DNA from: Jiangella alba
GTDB taxonomy: Bacteria; Actinomycetota; Actinomycetes; Jiangellales; Jiangellaceae
Direction: 5' to 3'
Length of the DNA stretch: 64,000 nt
Assembly: GCF_900106035.1 (NCBI RefSeq)
Contig: NZ_FNUC01000001.1
Location: 1-64,000 of the forward strand
The position numbers and the translations under genes were made by a program. Positions 1 through 8,150 of the stretch are shown one piece after another; the stretch's first letter is position 1, and every line of letters starts with the position of its first letter. The notes under the pieces are model-generated. The model did not search any database. It had not been told where the DNA came from and saw nothing but the letters and a program-made list of their open reading frames with translations.

Positions 1-790
1 TGGTGTCGACGGTGGCGCCCTCGGGGCCGTCGGGGTCGGGCCGCTCGGCCATGATGAGGTCGGGCGCGAGCTCCATGCGCTGGCCGTCGCGCTCGATGAC
101 CATGGGCATCGGGCCGGCGCCGGCGTCCTGGATGGCGGCGGAGACCTCGGTCCAGGTGGTGACGGCCTTGCCCTCGATCTCGAGGACGCGGTCGCCGGGC
201 AGCAGGCCGGCCGCGGCGGCGGGCGCGGCGGGGTCGGTGCCGGCGCACTCGGTGCGGTTCTCCGACGCCGGGATGACGCACTCGTTGACGACGCTCACCA
301 CCGGGGCGAACACCGGCTTGTCGGGGTTGCCGAACGTCATCAGCACGCCGCCGGCCAGCACGATGGCCAGCACGACGTTCATGGCCGGGCCGCCGAGCAT
401 GATGATGAGCTTCTTCCACCACGCCTTGCGGTAGAAGACGCGGTCCTCGTCGCCGGGGCCGATCTCCTCGCGCGACGCGGTGCGGGCGTCGCGGGCCATC
501 GTCTGGAACAGGCCGGTGCTGGACTGCCGCAGCGTGTTGCCGTCGCCGCCCGGCTCGGGCGGGAACATGCCGATCATGCGGACGAAGCCGCCCAGCGGGA
601 TGGCCTTGACGCCGTACTCCGTCTCGCCCCGCTTGCGCGACCACACCGTGCGGCCGAAGCCGATCATGTACTGGCTGACTTTGACGCCGAACAGCTTGGC
701 GGGCACGAGATGCCCGATCTCGTGCAGCGCGATCGAGACGACGAGCCCGACCGCGAACAGCAGGATGCCGACGACGGCGAGCAGGTCCAT
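1..790 (-). CDS. rseP: M50 site-2 (RIP) metalloprotease, 3' end outside window
   Basis: This is an intramembrane zinc protease of the RseP/Rip1 family, which cleaves membrane-bound anti-sigma factors or similar substrates inside the bilayer. The 263 codons visible begin with a hydrophobic segment followed by the zinc motif HEIGH at about residues 23-27. A PDZ-like region containing GLLPGDRVLEIEGK lies near residues 195-208. The second zinc-binding motif would lie beyond the left edge. The ATG at 788-790 overlaps the dxr stop codon by one base, so the two genes are translationally coupled. The dxr-rseP pairing is the usual actinobacterial order, normally followed by ispG. The family assignment is firm; the substrate is not known from the sequence. 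Confidence 0.93.
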   Translation of the reverse strand, partial: MDLLAVVGILLFAVGLVVSIALHEIGHLVPAKLFGVKVSQYMIGFGRTVWSRKRGETEYGVKAIPLGGFVRMIGMFPPEPGGDGNTLRQSSTGLFQTMARDARTASREEIGPGDEDRVFYRKAWWKKLIIMLGGPAMNVVLAIVLAGGVLMTFGNPDKPVFAPVVSVVNECVIPASENRTECAGTDPAAPAAAAGLLPGDRVLEIEGKAVTTWTEVSAAIQDAGAGPMPMVIERDGQRMELAPDLIMAERPDPDGPEGATVDT

Positions 791-1995
791 CAGTGTTCCT
801 CTTCCGATCCGGCGAGCTCGCGCGCCCGGGCCCTGGCCCAGTGCTCCGCGGCCGCCACGTCGTCGACGCTGCGTGCGTCACCACCACCGTACTCGTCAAG
901 GATACGGTCGATGGTGTCGACGATGCCCACGAACGGCAGCCGTCCGGCCACGAACGCGGCCAGGCATTCCTCGTTCGCGGCGTTGTAGACGGCCGGGGCC
1001 AGGCCGCCCCTGATGCCGGCCGATCTGGCCAGCTCGACCGCCGGGAACGCCGCGTTGTCGAGCGGCTCGAACTCCCACGTCGACGCCTTCGTCCAGTCGC
1101 ACGCAGGCGCGGCGTCGGGGACGCGGTCCGGCCAGCCCAGCGCCACGGCGATCGGGATGCGCATGTCCGGCGGGCTCGCCTGCGCGATCGTCGACCCGTC
1201 GGTGAACTCGACCATCGAGTGCACGATCGACTGCGGGTGCACCACCACCTCGATCGCGTCGAACGCGACGTCGAAGAGCAGGTGCGCCTCGATCAGCTCC
1301 AGGCCCTTGTTGACCAGGTTCGCGGAGTTGATGGTGACGACCGGCCCCATGTTCCAGGTGGGGTGCGCGAGCGCCTGCTCGGGTGTGACGTTCTGTTGCT
1401 GCGCGCGCGTCCGCCCCCTGAACGGGCCGCCGCTCGCCGTCAGGACGAGCTTGCGCACCTCCTGCGGGCTGCCCGAGCGCAGGCACTGGGCGAGCGCGCT
1501 GTGCTCGCTGTCGACGGGGACGATCTGGCCGGGCTTGGCCAGCTGCTTCACCAGCGGGCCGCCGGCGATGAGCGACTCCTTGTTGGCCAGGGCGAGCGTC
1601 CGGCCCGACTCCAGCGCGGCGAGCGTGGGGGCGAGGCCGATGGACCCGGTGATGGCGTTCAGCACCACGTCGGCCTCTTGCGTGCCCGCCAACTCCGCCG
1701 CCGCCTCGGGGCCGGCGAGGACCTTCGGGACCCGGTACTTGCCCTCCTCGAAGCCGCGTTTGCGCGCCTCGGCGTAGAACGCCAGCAGCAGGTCCTCGGC
1801 GGCGCCCGCCTTCGCCACGGCCACGGTCTCGGCGCCCACCTCCAGCGCCTGCTCGGCCAGCTGCCCCGGATCGGACCCGCCCGCGGCCAGCCCGGTGACC
1901 CGCAACCGGTCCGGGTTCCGCCTGATGACGTCGATGGCCTGCGTGCCCACCGACCCGGTCGAACCCAGGATGACGACGTCGCGGACGCTTGGCAT
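790..1995 (-). CDS. dxr: 1-deoxy-D-xylulose 5-phosphate reductoisomerase
   Basis: DXR (IspC) converts DXP to 2-C-methyl-D-erythritol 4-phosphate with NADPH. It is the committing step of the MEP isoprenoid pathway, in the cytosol. The 401-residue product has the family's usual length. The NADPH loop GSTGSVG follows the start within about 15 residues. The metal and substrate motifs [18 protein letters not shown] and TASGGPFRG, and the helix with [10 protein letters not shown], are all intact. The reading frame stays open upstream to 2172, but the ATG at 1995 (MPSVRDVV) puts the Rossmann strand at the N-terminus as in known DXRs. The upstream extension is low-complexity and was rejected. Confidence 0.97.
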   Translation of the reverse strand: MPSVRDVVILGSTGSVGTQAIDVIRRNPDRLRVTGLAAGGSDPGQLAEQALEVGAETVAVAKAGAAEDLLLAFYAEARKRGFEEGKYRVPKVLAGPEAAAELAGTQEADVVLNAITGSIGLAPTLAALESGRTLALANKESLIAGGPLVKQLAKPGQIVPVDSEHSALAQCLRSGSPQEVRKLVLTASGGPFRGRTRAQQQNVTPEQALAHPTWNMGPVVTINSANLVNKGLELIEAHLLFDVAFDAIEVVVHPQSIVHSMVEFTDGSTIAQASPPDMRIPIAVALGWPDRVPDAAPACDWTKASTWEFEPLDNAAFPAVELARSAGIRGGLAPAVYNAANEECLAAFVAGRLPFVGIVDTIDRILDEYGGGDARSVDDVAAAEHWARARARELAGSEEEH

Positions 1996-2418
1996 GGACC
2001 CATTCTCCACGGGGAACCTGAGAGGAGGGTGAGTCGTGCGCCCCTGCCGCTCGCCGTCGCTCCTCACTGCTCTCCCGTCACCGGCCACCCCGCGCTGCTC
2101 GCCCCTCACCGCTCCCCTCGCCCGCTCACCCTCACCGCTCCCCCTCGCCCCGCACCGGCCACCGCCCCTCACCGGCCGCCGCCCCTCACCGCTCGCCTCT
2201 CAACCGCGCGCCGCTCAACGGCCGCCCTGGCCCAGTCGCCCTCACCCGCTCGCCCTGGCCCAGGCGCGCTGGCCCAGGCGCGCCGAATGGCCGGTCCAGT
2301 TGGTTGGCCGGGTCGTCGGCTCTCGGCCAGCCGCGCCGGGGCGGCGGTGCCGTGCGGCGTTGGCCACGTACGGTGGCAGGCTTCTCGGCTCGCTCGTTCG
2401 CCGGGTTCTCGGTTCGCC
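1996..2418. other. Gene-free low-complexity stretch upstream of dxr
   Basis: I see no credible gene here. From about 2030 to 2270 the plus strand is strongly pyrimidine-rich and built of degenerate reiterations of CTCACCG and CCCCTCGCC words. After 2220 it shifts to words such as CTGGCCCAGG. Open frames on both strands are proline/arginine/serine-rich by-products of composition. It would form the 5' leader or promoter region of dxr on the minus strand, but no convincing -10/-35 pair stands out. Confidence 0.6.
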
Positions 2419-2940
2419 GGGCTCTCGTTGGCTGGCCCGCCGCGCTGGCCAGCCCCCTGCTGCTCTTCATTGTCGGGAGCGCGGGAGGCCGCCTCAAGCG
2501 GACCTCTTGCTTGGCGCTTCGCGCGACGGAGGACCGCTTGACCCGGCCGCCCGCGCCCCCGTTCAAGCAGCGTCAGGGGGCCGGCCGGAGAATGGGCCCG
2601 GCTCCTACCTCTGTGCCACCTCAGCTCCGCTGGCCGCTCACTGGCCGTGGGTGGCACTTCGGCTACCGGGTCCGCTGTTGGTCATGGTTCGCTGGCCACT
2701 CGCCCTTGCTGGGTGGCGTTTCGGCGACGACTCCCCCGCTGGTCCCCGCCCGCTGGCCGCTCACTGGCCGTGGGTGGCACTTCGGCGACCGGCTCCCCCG
2801 CTGGTCCCGGTCCGCTGGCCACCCACTGACCATGGCTGGCGCGCTGCGACCGATCACGCGCAGTTTTCATGATCATCCAGGATTTGGGTCGTGATCACGC
2901 CCTAAATCCTGGATGATCTTGAGGCGGGAGCCGGGACACG
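2419..2940 (+). repeat. Dispersed composite repeat, copy A
   Basis: This copy matches 50169-50601 in the same orientation. The best block (2471-2580) differs from its partner at only a few positions. It contains a 33-nt imperfect inverted repeat (left arm 2474-2506, right arm 2529-2561, about 28 pairs) around a 22-nt loop. Next comes a looser region reiterating GCTGGCCGCTCACTGGCCGT-type words; one unit of about 42 nt occurs at 2628-2670 and again at 2751-2792. The element ends in a 48-bp palindrome (2871-2918). No transposase or target duplication is visible. It could be a non-autonomous mobile unit, a REP-like element or an RNA gene; the sequence does not decide. Confidence 0.75.
2871..2918. 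repeat. 48-bp near-perfect palindrome closing repeat copy A
   Basis: Two 24-nt arms starting GATCATCCAGGATTT are complementary with only two mismatches, and the centre GTGATCAC is itself palindromic. The equivalent palindrome at 50532-50579 begins GATCATCCAGGTTTT. The A-to-T change in its left arm is matched by a T-to-A change in the right arm, so pairing is preserved. No T-run follows, so this is not a classical terminator. Between 2941 and 3309 I see no gene. Confidence 0.85.
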
Positions 2941-3309
2941 CCGCTGGCCGGCCGGCGGAGGCGTCCCGCGTCGTCGAGAGTGGAGAAGTCGCGCGAGAAG
3001 GCACCACCGCCGCCACGCCCGCCGCAGGCCACCGGATACCCGTCGGCGGACGGCGAGGGCGCGGCGAGCCAGCAGGATCCACACCAACGCGCCCGTTTCC
3101 AGCCGTTTCCGCGCCAAGCAGTGGAATGTCCGGAATGTTTCCAGCGTCACGGGAAGATCTGCCGTTCGGTCTCGATCCCGCAAAGGCCGCAGGACATTCA
3201 GTCGCACCAGAGGTCCAGACCATTGACGCCACATCCAGGCCAGTGGTAGACCAACCGGCCAATAGGTCTACAAGCGCGATTCTCTGCGTGTCGAATGCGA
3301 GGTACCTTC

Positions 3310-5229
3310 ATGGCGACATCCGTTCCCCGCGTCCGAACGCACCGGACGCACTCCGAGAGAGCGTCAGGCGCCCGCCGCGGGAGGGCCGCGAGGTTCGCCG
3401 CCGGCATCGCGGCCGCCGGGCTGGCCGTGTCCGGGTTGGCGGCGGCCGGGCTGCCCGCGAACGCCGCCACCGAGGAGGCGACCGACGACGCGGAGCCGAC
3501 GTCGTTGACGATCGCCGTGGCGCAGGAGGTCGACTCGCTGAGCCCGTTCATCGCGGTGCGGCTGCTCACGACCAACATCGGCCGCTGGATGTACGACTTC
3601 CTCACCAACTATGACCCGAAGACCGGTGAGACGGTCCCGGCGCTGGCGGAGTCCTGGGACACCTCCGAGGACGGCCTCACCTGGACCTACCACATCCGCG
3701 AGGATGCCACCTGGACGGACGGGGAGCCGGTCACCGCCGAGGACGTCGCGTGGACGTTCAACACGATGATGACCGACCCGGCCGCCGCCGAGGCGAACGG
3801 CAACTTCGTCGAGAACTTCGCCTCCGTCACCGCCACCGACGAGCAGACCGTCGAGATCGTCCTCAACGAGCCGCAGGTGACGATGCTCGCGCTGGACGTG
3901 CCGATCCTGCCGGAGCACATCTGGTCGCAGGTCGACGACTTCGGGGCGTTCAACAACGACACCGAGTTCCCGATCGTCGGCAACGGCCCGTTCATCCTCA
4001 CCGCGTACGAGCCGAACGTGTCGATCACCCTCGAGGCGAACCCGGACTACTGGCGCGGCGAGCCGAAGTTCGACCAGCTGATCCTGCGCTACATCGACGA
4101 CCCCGACGCGCAGGTCGAGGCGTTGCGCAGCGGCGAGGTCGACTTCGTCTTCAACCTGACGCCGGCGCAGTACCAGGCGCTGCAGAGCGAGGAGAACATC
4201 ACCGTCAGCGCCGCGAAGGGCAAGCGGTTCCAGGGCATCACGCTGAACCCCGGCGCCCGGCTGCAGGACGGGACCCCGTTCGGCGACGGGCACCCGGCGC
4301 TGCAGGACCCGGTCGTCCGCGAGGCGCTGGTGCACACCATCGACCGCGACGCCATCTACGAGGTCGCGTACGGCGGCCTCGGCGAGGCCAACGGCGGCTA
4401 CATCCCGTCGCGCTACGACACCTTCCACTGGGAGCCGCAGGGCGACGAGGCGACCGCGTTCGACATCGACGAAGCGAACCGGCTGCTCGACGAGGCCGGG
4501 TACGCGCCCGGCGGCGACGGCATCCGCGTCGGCCCGGACGGGCGGCCGCTGTCGTTCCGCTTCAACGTGCACGGCGACAACCCGCAGTACATCCAGGCCG
4601 CCGAGATGATGGCCGAATGGGCCCGGGAGGCCGGCATCGAGCTGCGGGTCGAGCCGGTCTCCGAGGTCGGCTCGCTGCTCGACGAGGGCACCTACGACAT
4701 CCTGACCACCGGCTGGAACGTCAACCCGGACCCGAACTACGTCCTCTCGATCAACCTGTGCAGCGGGCTCCCGACGGAGCTCGGCGGGCCGTACCTGTCC
4801 GACGCCTACTACTGCAACGACGCCTACGACCAGCTCTACACCGAGCAGCTGTCCGAGCTCGACGTCGACGCCCGCGCGGAGATCGTCAAGGAGATGCAGC
4901 AGACGCTGTACGACGACAACGTCTTCGTGGTCTGGGGCTACGCCGACGCACTCGAGGCCTACCGCAGCGACGTCATCGCCTCGATGACCCCGCAGCCGGA
5001 CCCGGGCGGCAACTACTACGGCCAGGACGGCTACTGGAGCTGGTGGTCCGCGGTCCCCGTCGGTGAGGAGGACGACGCCGCCGGCGGCTCCGATGACGGC
5101 GGCAGCAGCGACGACGGCGGCTCGAACACCGGCCTGATCATCGGCATCGTCGCCGCGGCCGTGGTGGTCCTCGGCCTGATCGTGCTGCTGCTCCGGCGTC
5201 GCGGCTCCGCCGCCGACGACCGCGAGTAG
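3310..5229 (+). CDS. Peptide ABC transporter substrate-binding protein, C-terminally membrane-anchored
   Basis: This is a family 5 (DppA/OppA-like, SBP_bac_5) extracellular binding protein feeding the permeases and ATPases encoded just downstream. An ATG at 3310 has GCGAGG seven bases ahead and was preferred to the ATG at 3295, giving 639 residues. A long basic-then-hydrophobic signal peptide ends in ANA-A near residue 53, with no lipobox cysteine. The body has the family landmarks PALAESW, GNGPFILTAYEPN and NPDPNYVLSINLCSG. After a Gly/Ser/Asp linker, a transmembrane helix at about 607-628 is followed by RRR, so the protein appears tethered by its C-terminus. The likely cargo is oligopeptides, by family only. 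Confidence 0.93.
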   Translation: MATSVPRVRTHRTHSERASGARRGRAARFAAGIAAAGLAVSGLAAAGLPANAATEEATDDAEPTSLTIAVAQEVDSLSPFIAVRLLTTNIGRWMYDFLTNYDPKTGETVPALAESWDTSEDGLTWTYHIREDATWTDGEPVTAEDVAWTFNTMMTDPAAAEANGNFVENFASVTATDEQTVEIVLNEPQVTMLALDVPILPEHIWSQVDDFGAFNNDTEFPIVGNGPFILTAYEPNVSITLEANPDYWRGEPKFDQLILRYIDDPDAQVEALRSGEVDFVFNLTPAQYQALQSEENITVSAAKGKRFQGITLNPGARLQDGTPFGDGHPALQDPVVREALVHTIDRDAIYEVAYGGLGEANGGYIPSRYDTFHWEPQGDEATAFDIDEANRLLDEAGYAPGGDGIRVGPDGRPLSFRFNVHGDNPQYIQAAEMMAEWAREAGIELRVEPVSEVGSLLDEGTYDILTTGWNVNPDPNYVLSINLCSGLPTELGGPYLSDAYYCNDAYDQLYTEQLSELDVDARAEIVKEMQQTLYDDNVFVVWGYADALEAYRSDVIASMTPQPDPGGNYYGQDGYWSWWSAVPVGEEDDAAGGSDDGGSSDDGGSNTGLIIGIVAAAVVVLGLIVLLLRRRGSAADDRE

Positions 5230-5236
5230 GGGCCGG

Positions 5237-6271
5237 ATGGCTGATTCGGCGCTGCCGACCGCGCCGGTCCCGCAGCTCTCCCAGAGCGTGCGGGACCGGT
5301 CCGGCGTCCGGCGCCGGCTCCGGTACTACGGAGAGAAGCTCGGCGGGTCGCTGATCTCGCTCTTCGCCGTCATCCTGACGAGCTTCTTCCTGTTCCGCGT
5401 CATCCCGGGCGACCCGGTGCGGACGATGACGCACGGCCGTCCGGTCAGCATCGAGCAGCAGGAGCAGCTGCGCCGCGACTTCGGCCTCGACAAGTCGGTG
5501 GCCGAGCAGTTCTGGTCGTACCTGACCGGCGCGCTGCGGCTGGACTTCGGCGAGTCGTTCCAGTTCAACCGGCCGGTCACCGACCTCATCGCCGACCGGC
5601 TGTGGCCGACGGTGCTGCTGGTCGGCACCAGCGTGGTGATCTCGGCGGCGCTCGGCCTGTGGCTGGGCGTCCGGGGCGCCTGGAACCACGGCAGCCTCGG
5701 CGACCGCGTCAACACCGGCGTCGCGCTGACGCTGTGGTCGGTGCCGAGCTTCTGGCTAGGCCTGATCCTCATCGTGGTGTTCGCCTCCGGCGCCGGCTGG
5801 TTCCCGACCAGCGGCATGGAGAGCACCGGCGTCACCGGCTGGGAGCGCATCCCCGACATCGCCCACCACATGGTGCTGCCGCTGGTCACACTCGTGGCCG
5901 TGGTGTACGCGCAATACCTGATGATCATGCGGTCGTCGCTGCTGGACGAGATGGGCAGCGACTACATCGTGACGGCGCGCGCGAAGGGCCTGCGCGACGT
6001 CATCGTGCGCCGCCGGCACGCCGTCCCCAACGCGCTGCTGCCGACCGTCACGCTGATCTTCGTCAACCTCGGCTTCGTCGTGTTCGGCGCGGTGCTGGTC
6101 GAGACGATCTTCAGCTGGCCGGGCCTGGGCCAGCTGTTCTACTCCGGCCTGAGCGTGCCGGACCTGCCGCTCGTGCAGGGGCTGTTCATCCTGTTCTCCG
6201 CGGCGGTGATCCTCATGAACCTGCTGGCCGACCTGCTCTACCCCGTCCTCGACCCCCGGGTGCGGCCGTGA
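5237..6271 (+). CDS. Peptide ABC transporter permease (DppB-like)
   Basis: This 344-residue inner-membrane subunit of a binding-protein-dependent importer starts 7 nt after the binding-protein stop. After a soluble N-terminus of about 35 residues come roughly six transmembrane helices. The periplasmic region after helix 1 carries the DppB-type VIPGDPVR sequence. The cytoplasmic EAA loop that docks the ATPase reads SDYIVTARAKGLRDVIVRRR near residues 240-259. The C-terminus ends YPVLDPRVRP, as is normal for the family. Its last four bases overlap the GTG of the next permease. Confidence 0.95.
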   Translation: MADSALPTAPVPQLSQSVRDRSGVRRRLRYYGEKLGGSLISLFAVILTSFFLFRVIPGDPVRTMTHGRPVSIEQQEQLRRDFGLDKSVAEQFWSYLTGALRLDFGESFQFNRPVTDLIADRLWPTVLLVGTSVVISAALGLWLGVRGAWNHGSLGDRVNTGVALTLWSVPSFWLGLILIVVFASGAGWFPTSGMESTGVTGWERIPDIAHHMVLPLVTLVAVVYAQYLMIMRSSLLDEMGSDYIVTARAKGLRDVIVRRRHAVPNALLPTVTLIFVNLGFVVFGAVLVETIFSWPGLGQLFYSGLSVPDLPLVQGLFILFSAAVILMNLLADLLYPVLDPRVRP

Positions 6272-7152
6272 ACGGGCTGGTGTGGGCGCGGCGGCGGCGC
6301 ACCGTCGCGCGATTCTGGTCGCAGTTCCGGCAGAACCGGGCCGGCGTGTTCGGTCTGGTCGTGCTGGCGCTGTTCGTGCTGACGGCCTTGCTCGCGCCGG
6401 TCATCACCCCCGACAACGCGCTCAGCGTCACCCGTCCGCCGGGATCGCCGCTGGAGGGGCCGAGCGCCGACTTCCCGCTGGGCACCGACCGGTCCGGACG
6501 TTCGATGGTGGACCTGATCATCTGGGGATCGCGGGTCTCGCTGACGGTCGGGTTCTGGGCGACGTTCATCTCGATCACGTTCGGCACCCTGTTCGGGATC
6601 CTGGCCGGGCACTTCGGCGGCTGGCCGTCGATGGTGCTGATGCGCGTGACCGACTGGTTCCTCGTGATGCCGTCGCTGGTCCTGGGTGTCGTGCTGGCCG
6701 CGGTCCTGGGCCGCAGCCTGACGACGATCATCGTGGCGATCGGGGTGACGTCCTGGCCGACGACGGCCCGCCTGGTGCGCGCCCAGACGCTCGCCGTCGA
6801 GGCGCGTCCGTACATCGAGCGGGCCAAGGCGCTGGGCGGCGGGCACCTGCACGTCATGACGAACCACGTGCTGCCGAACGTCATGCCGATCGTGCTGGCT
6901 CAGACGACGCTGATGGTCGGCCAGGCGATCCTGATCGAGTCGACGTTCGCCTTCCTGGGGCTGGGCGACCCGACGACCGCGTCGTGGGGCGCGACCATCC
7001 AGGCGGCCCGCGACGTCGGCGCCGTCAGCTCCCGCATGTGGTGGTACATCCTGCCGCCAGGCATCGCGATCGTGCTGGTCGTGCTCGCGTTCACGCTGGT
7101 CGGCCGGGCCATCGAGGGCGTACTGAACCCGAAGCTGAGGGAGCGCCGCTGA
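6268..7152 (+). CDS. Peptide ABC transporter permease (DppC-like)
   Basis: This is the second membrane subunit of the importer, 294 residues from a GTG start that overlaps the previous stop (GTGA). An N-terminal helix with FRQNRAGVFGL is typical of DppC/OppC. FPLGTDRSGRSMVDLI marks the periplasmic loop, and the EAA loop ARPYIERAKALGGGHLHV lies near residue 180. The C-terminus closes with EGVLNPKLRERR, matching the family pattern of a basic tail after the last helix. The one-base overlap of its TGA with the next ATG suggests coupled translation. Confidence 0.95.
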   Translation: MNGLVWARRRRTVARFWSQFRQNRAGVFGLVVLALFVLTALLAPVITPDNALSVTRPPGSPLEGPSADFPLGTDRSGRSMVDLIIWGSRVSLTVGFWATFISITFGTLFGILAGHFGGWPSMVLMRVTDWFLVMPSLVLGVVLAAVLGRSLTTIIVAIGVTSWPTTARLVRAQTLAVEARPYIERAKALGGGHLHVMTNHVLPNVMPIVLAQTTLMVGQAILIESTFAFLGLGDPTTASWGATIQAARDVGAVSSRMWWYILPPGIAIVLVVLAFTLVGRAIEGVLNPKLRERR

Positions 7153-8150
7153 TGGCCCTGCTGGAGGTCGAGGACCTGACCGTGACCTACCGGACCGCCG
7201 GCGGCGACGTGCCGGCCGTCCGCGGTGTGTCGTTCGCGCTGGAGGCCGGCCAGAAGCTCGGGCTGGCAGGCGAGTCCGGCTGCGGCAAGTCGACGATGGC
7301 GCTGGCGCTGCTGCGGCTGCTGCCGAAGACCGCCCGCTATACCGGTGAAATACGTTTCGATGGTGAGGACATCCTGACGATGGGGTGGGGGCGGCTGCGG
7401 GCGGTCCGCTGGGCCGGCGCGTCGATCGTCTTCCAGGGCGCCATGCACTCGCTGAACGCCGTCCAGCGCATCGGCGCGCAGATCGCCGAGCCCATCCGGC
7501 TGCACTCGAAGGCCACCGACGCCGAGGTCCGGCGCAAGACGAGCGAGCTGCTGGAGCACGTCGGCCTGCCGGCCCGGCGCGCCGACGCGTACCCGCACGA
7601 GCTGTCCGGAGGGCAGCGGCAGCGGGTGATGATCGCGATGGCGCTGGCCTGCGACCCGCGGCTGATCGTCGCCGACGAGCCGACGACGGCGCTGGACGTG
7701 ATGATCCAGGCGCAGATCCTGACGCTGATCGAGTCGCTCGTCGCCGAGCAGGGCATCAGCCTGCTGATGATCAGCCACGACCTGTCCGTCCTCGCCGACA
7801 CCTGCGACCGGCTGGCCGTCATGTACGCCGGGCGGATCATCGAGGAGGGCCCGGCCGCGGCGGTGTTCGGCGCGGCGCGGCACCCGTACGGCGAGTCGCT
7901 GGCGGCGGCGTTCCCGCGCATCGGCGACCCGGCGTCGCGGCGGCGGCCGCAGGGGCTGGCCGGCGACCCGCCCGACCCGGCCGAGCTGCCGTCCGGGTGC
8001 GCGTTCCATCCGCGCTGCGCCGTGCGGCTGGACCACTGCGACGCCGTCGACCCGGCGCTGTGGCCCGCGGGCGACGGCGAGCGACGGGCCGCCTGCGTCC
8101 GCGTCCTCCCCGACGACGGGCTGTCCCTGGTGGCGAAGGAGTCCGCGTGA
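7152..8150 (+). CDS. Peptide ABC transporter ATPase (DppD-like)
   Basis: This cytosolic ATP-binding subunit has 332 residues. Walker A is GESGCGKS, the ABC signature is LSGGQRQR, Walker B is LIVADEPTTALD and the H-loop is SHDLSVL. The C-terminal oligopeptide-family extension [19 protein letters not shown] supplies the cysteines found in Dpp/Opp ATPases, some of which bind an Fe-S cluster. The Q-loop reads VFQGAMHSLNAV instead of the common FQDP, a variation seen in part of this family. The ATG shares its A with the preceding TGA. Confidence 0.95.
   Translation: MALLEVEDLTVTYRTAGGDVPAVRGVSFALEAGQKLGLAGESGCGKSTMALALLRLLPKTARYTGEIRFDGEDILTMGWGRLRAVRWAGASIVFQGAMHSLNAVQRIGAQIAEPIRLHSKATDAEVRRKTSELLEHVGLPARRADAYPHELSGGQRQRVMIAMALACDPRLIVADEPTTALDVMIQAQILTLIESLVAEQGISLLMISHDLSVLADTCDRLAVMYAGRIIEEGPAAAVFGAARHPYGESLAAAFPRIGDPASRRRPQGLAGDPPDPAELPSGCAFHPRCAVRLDHCDAVDPALWPAGDGERRAACVRVLPDDGLSLVAKESA

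Noticed and set aside
793..2541. Open frame of 582 codons antisense to dxr
   Set aside because: Arg/Pro/Gly-rich shadow of dxr caused by high GC; no domain and no start site.
2186..2566. Minus-strand frame (126 codons) sharing about 40 residues with 50060-50317
   Set aside because: The similarity stops where the DNA repeat changes, the composition is Arg/Ala/Pro, and the structure is palindromic; better explained as a non-coding repeat.
3750..5066. 438-codon frame inside the first binding-protein gene
   Set aside because: Out-of-frame Arg-rich shadow of a clear family 5 binding protein.
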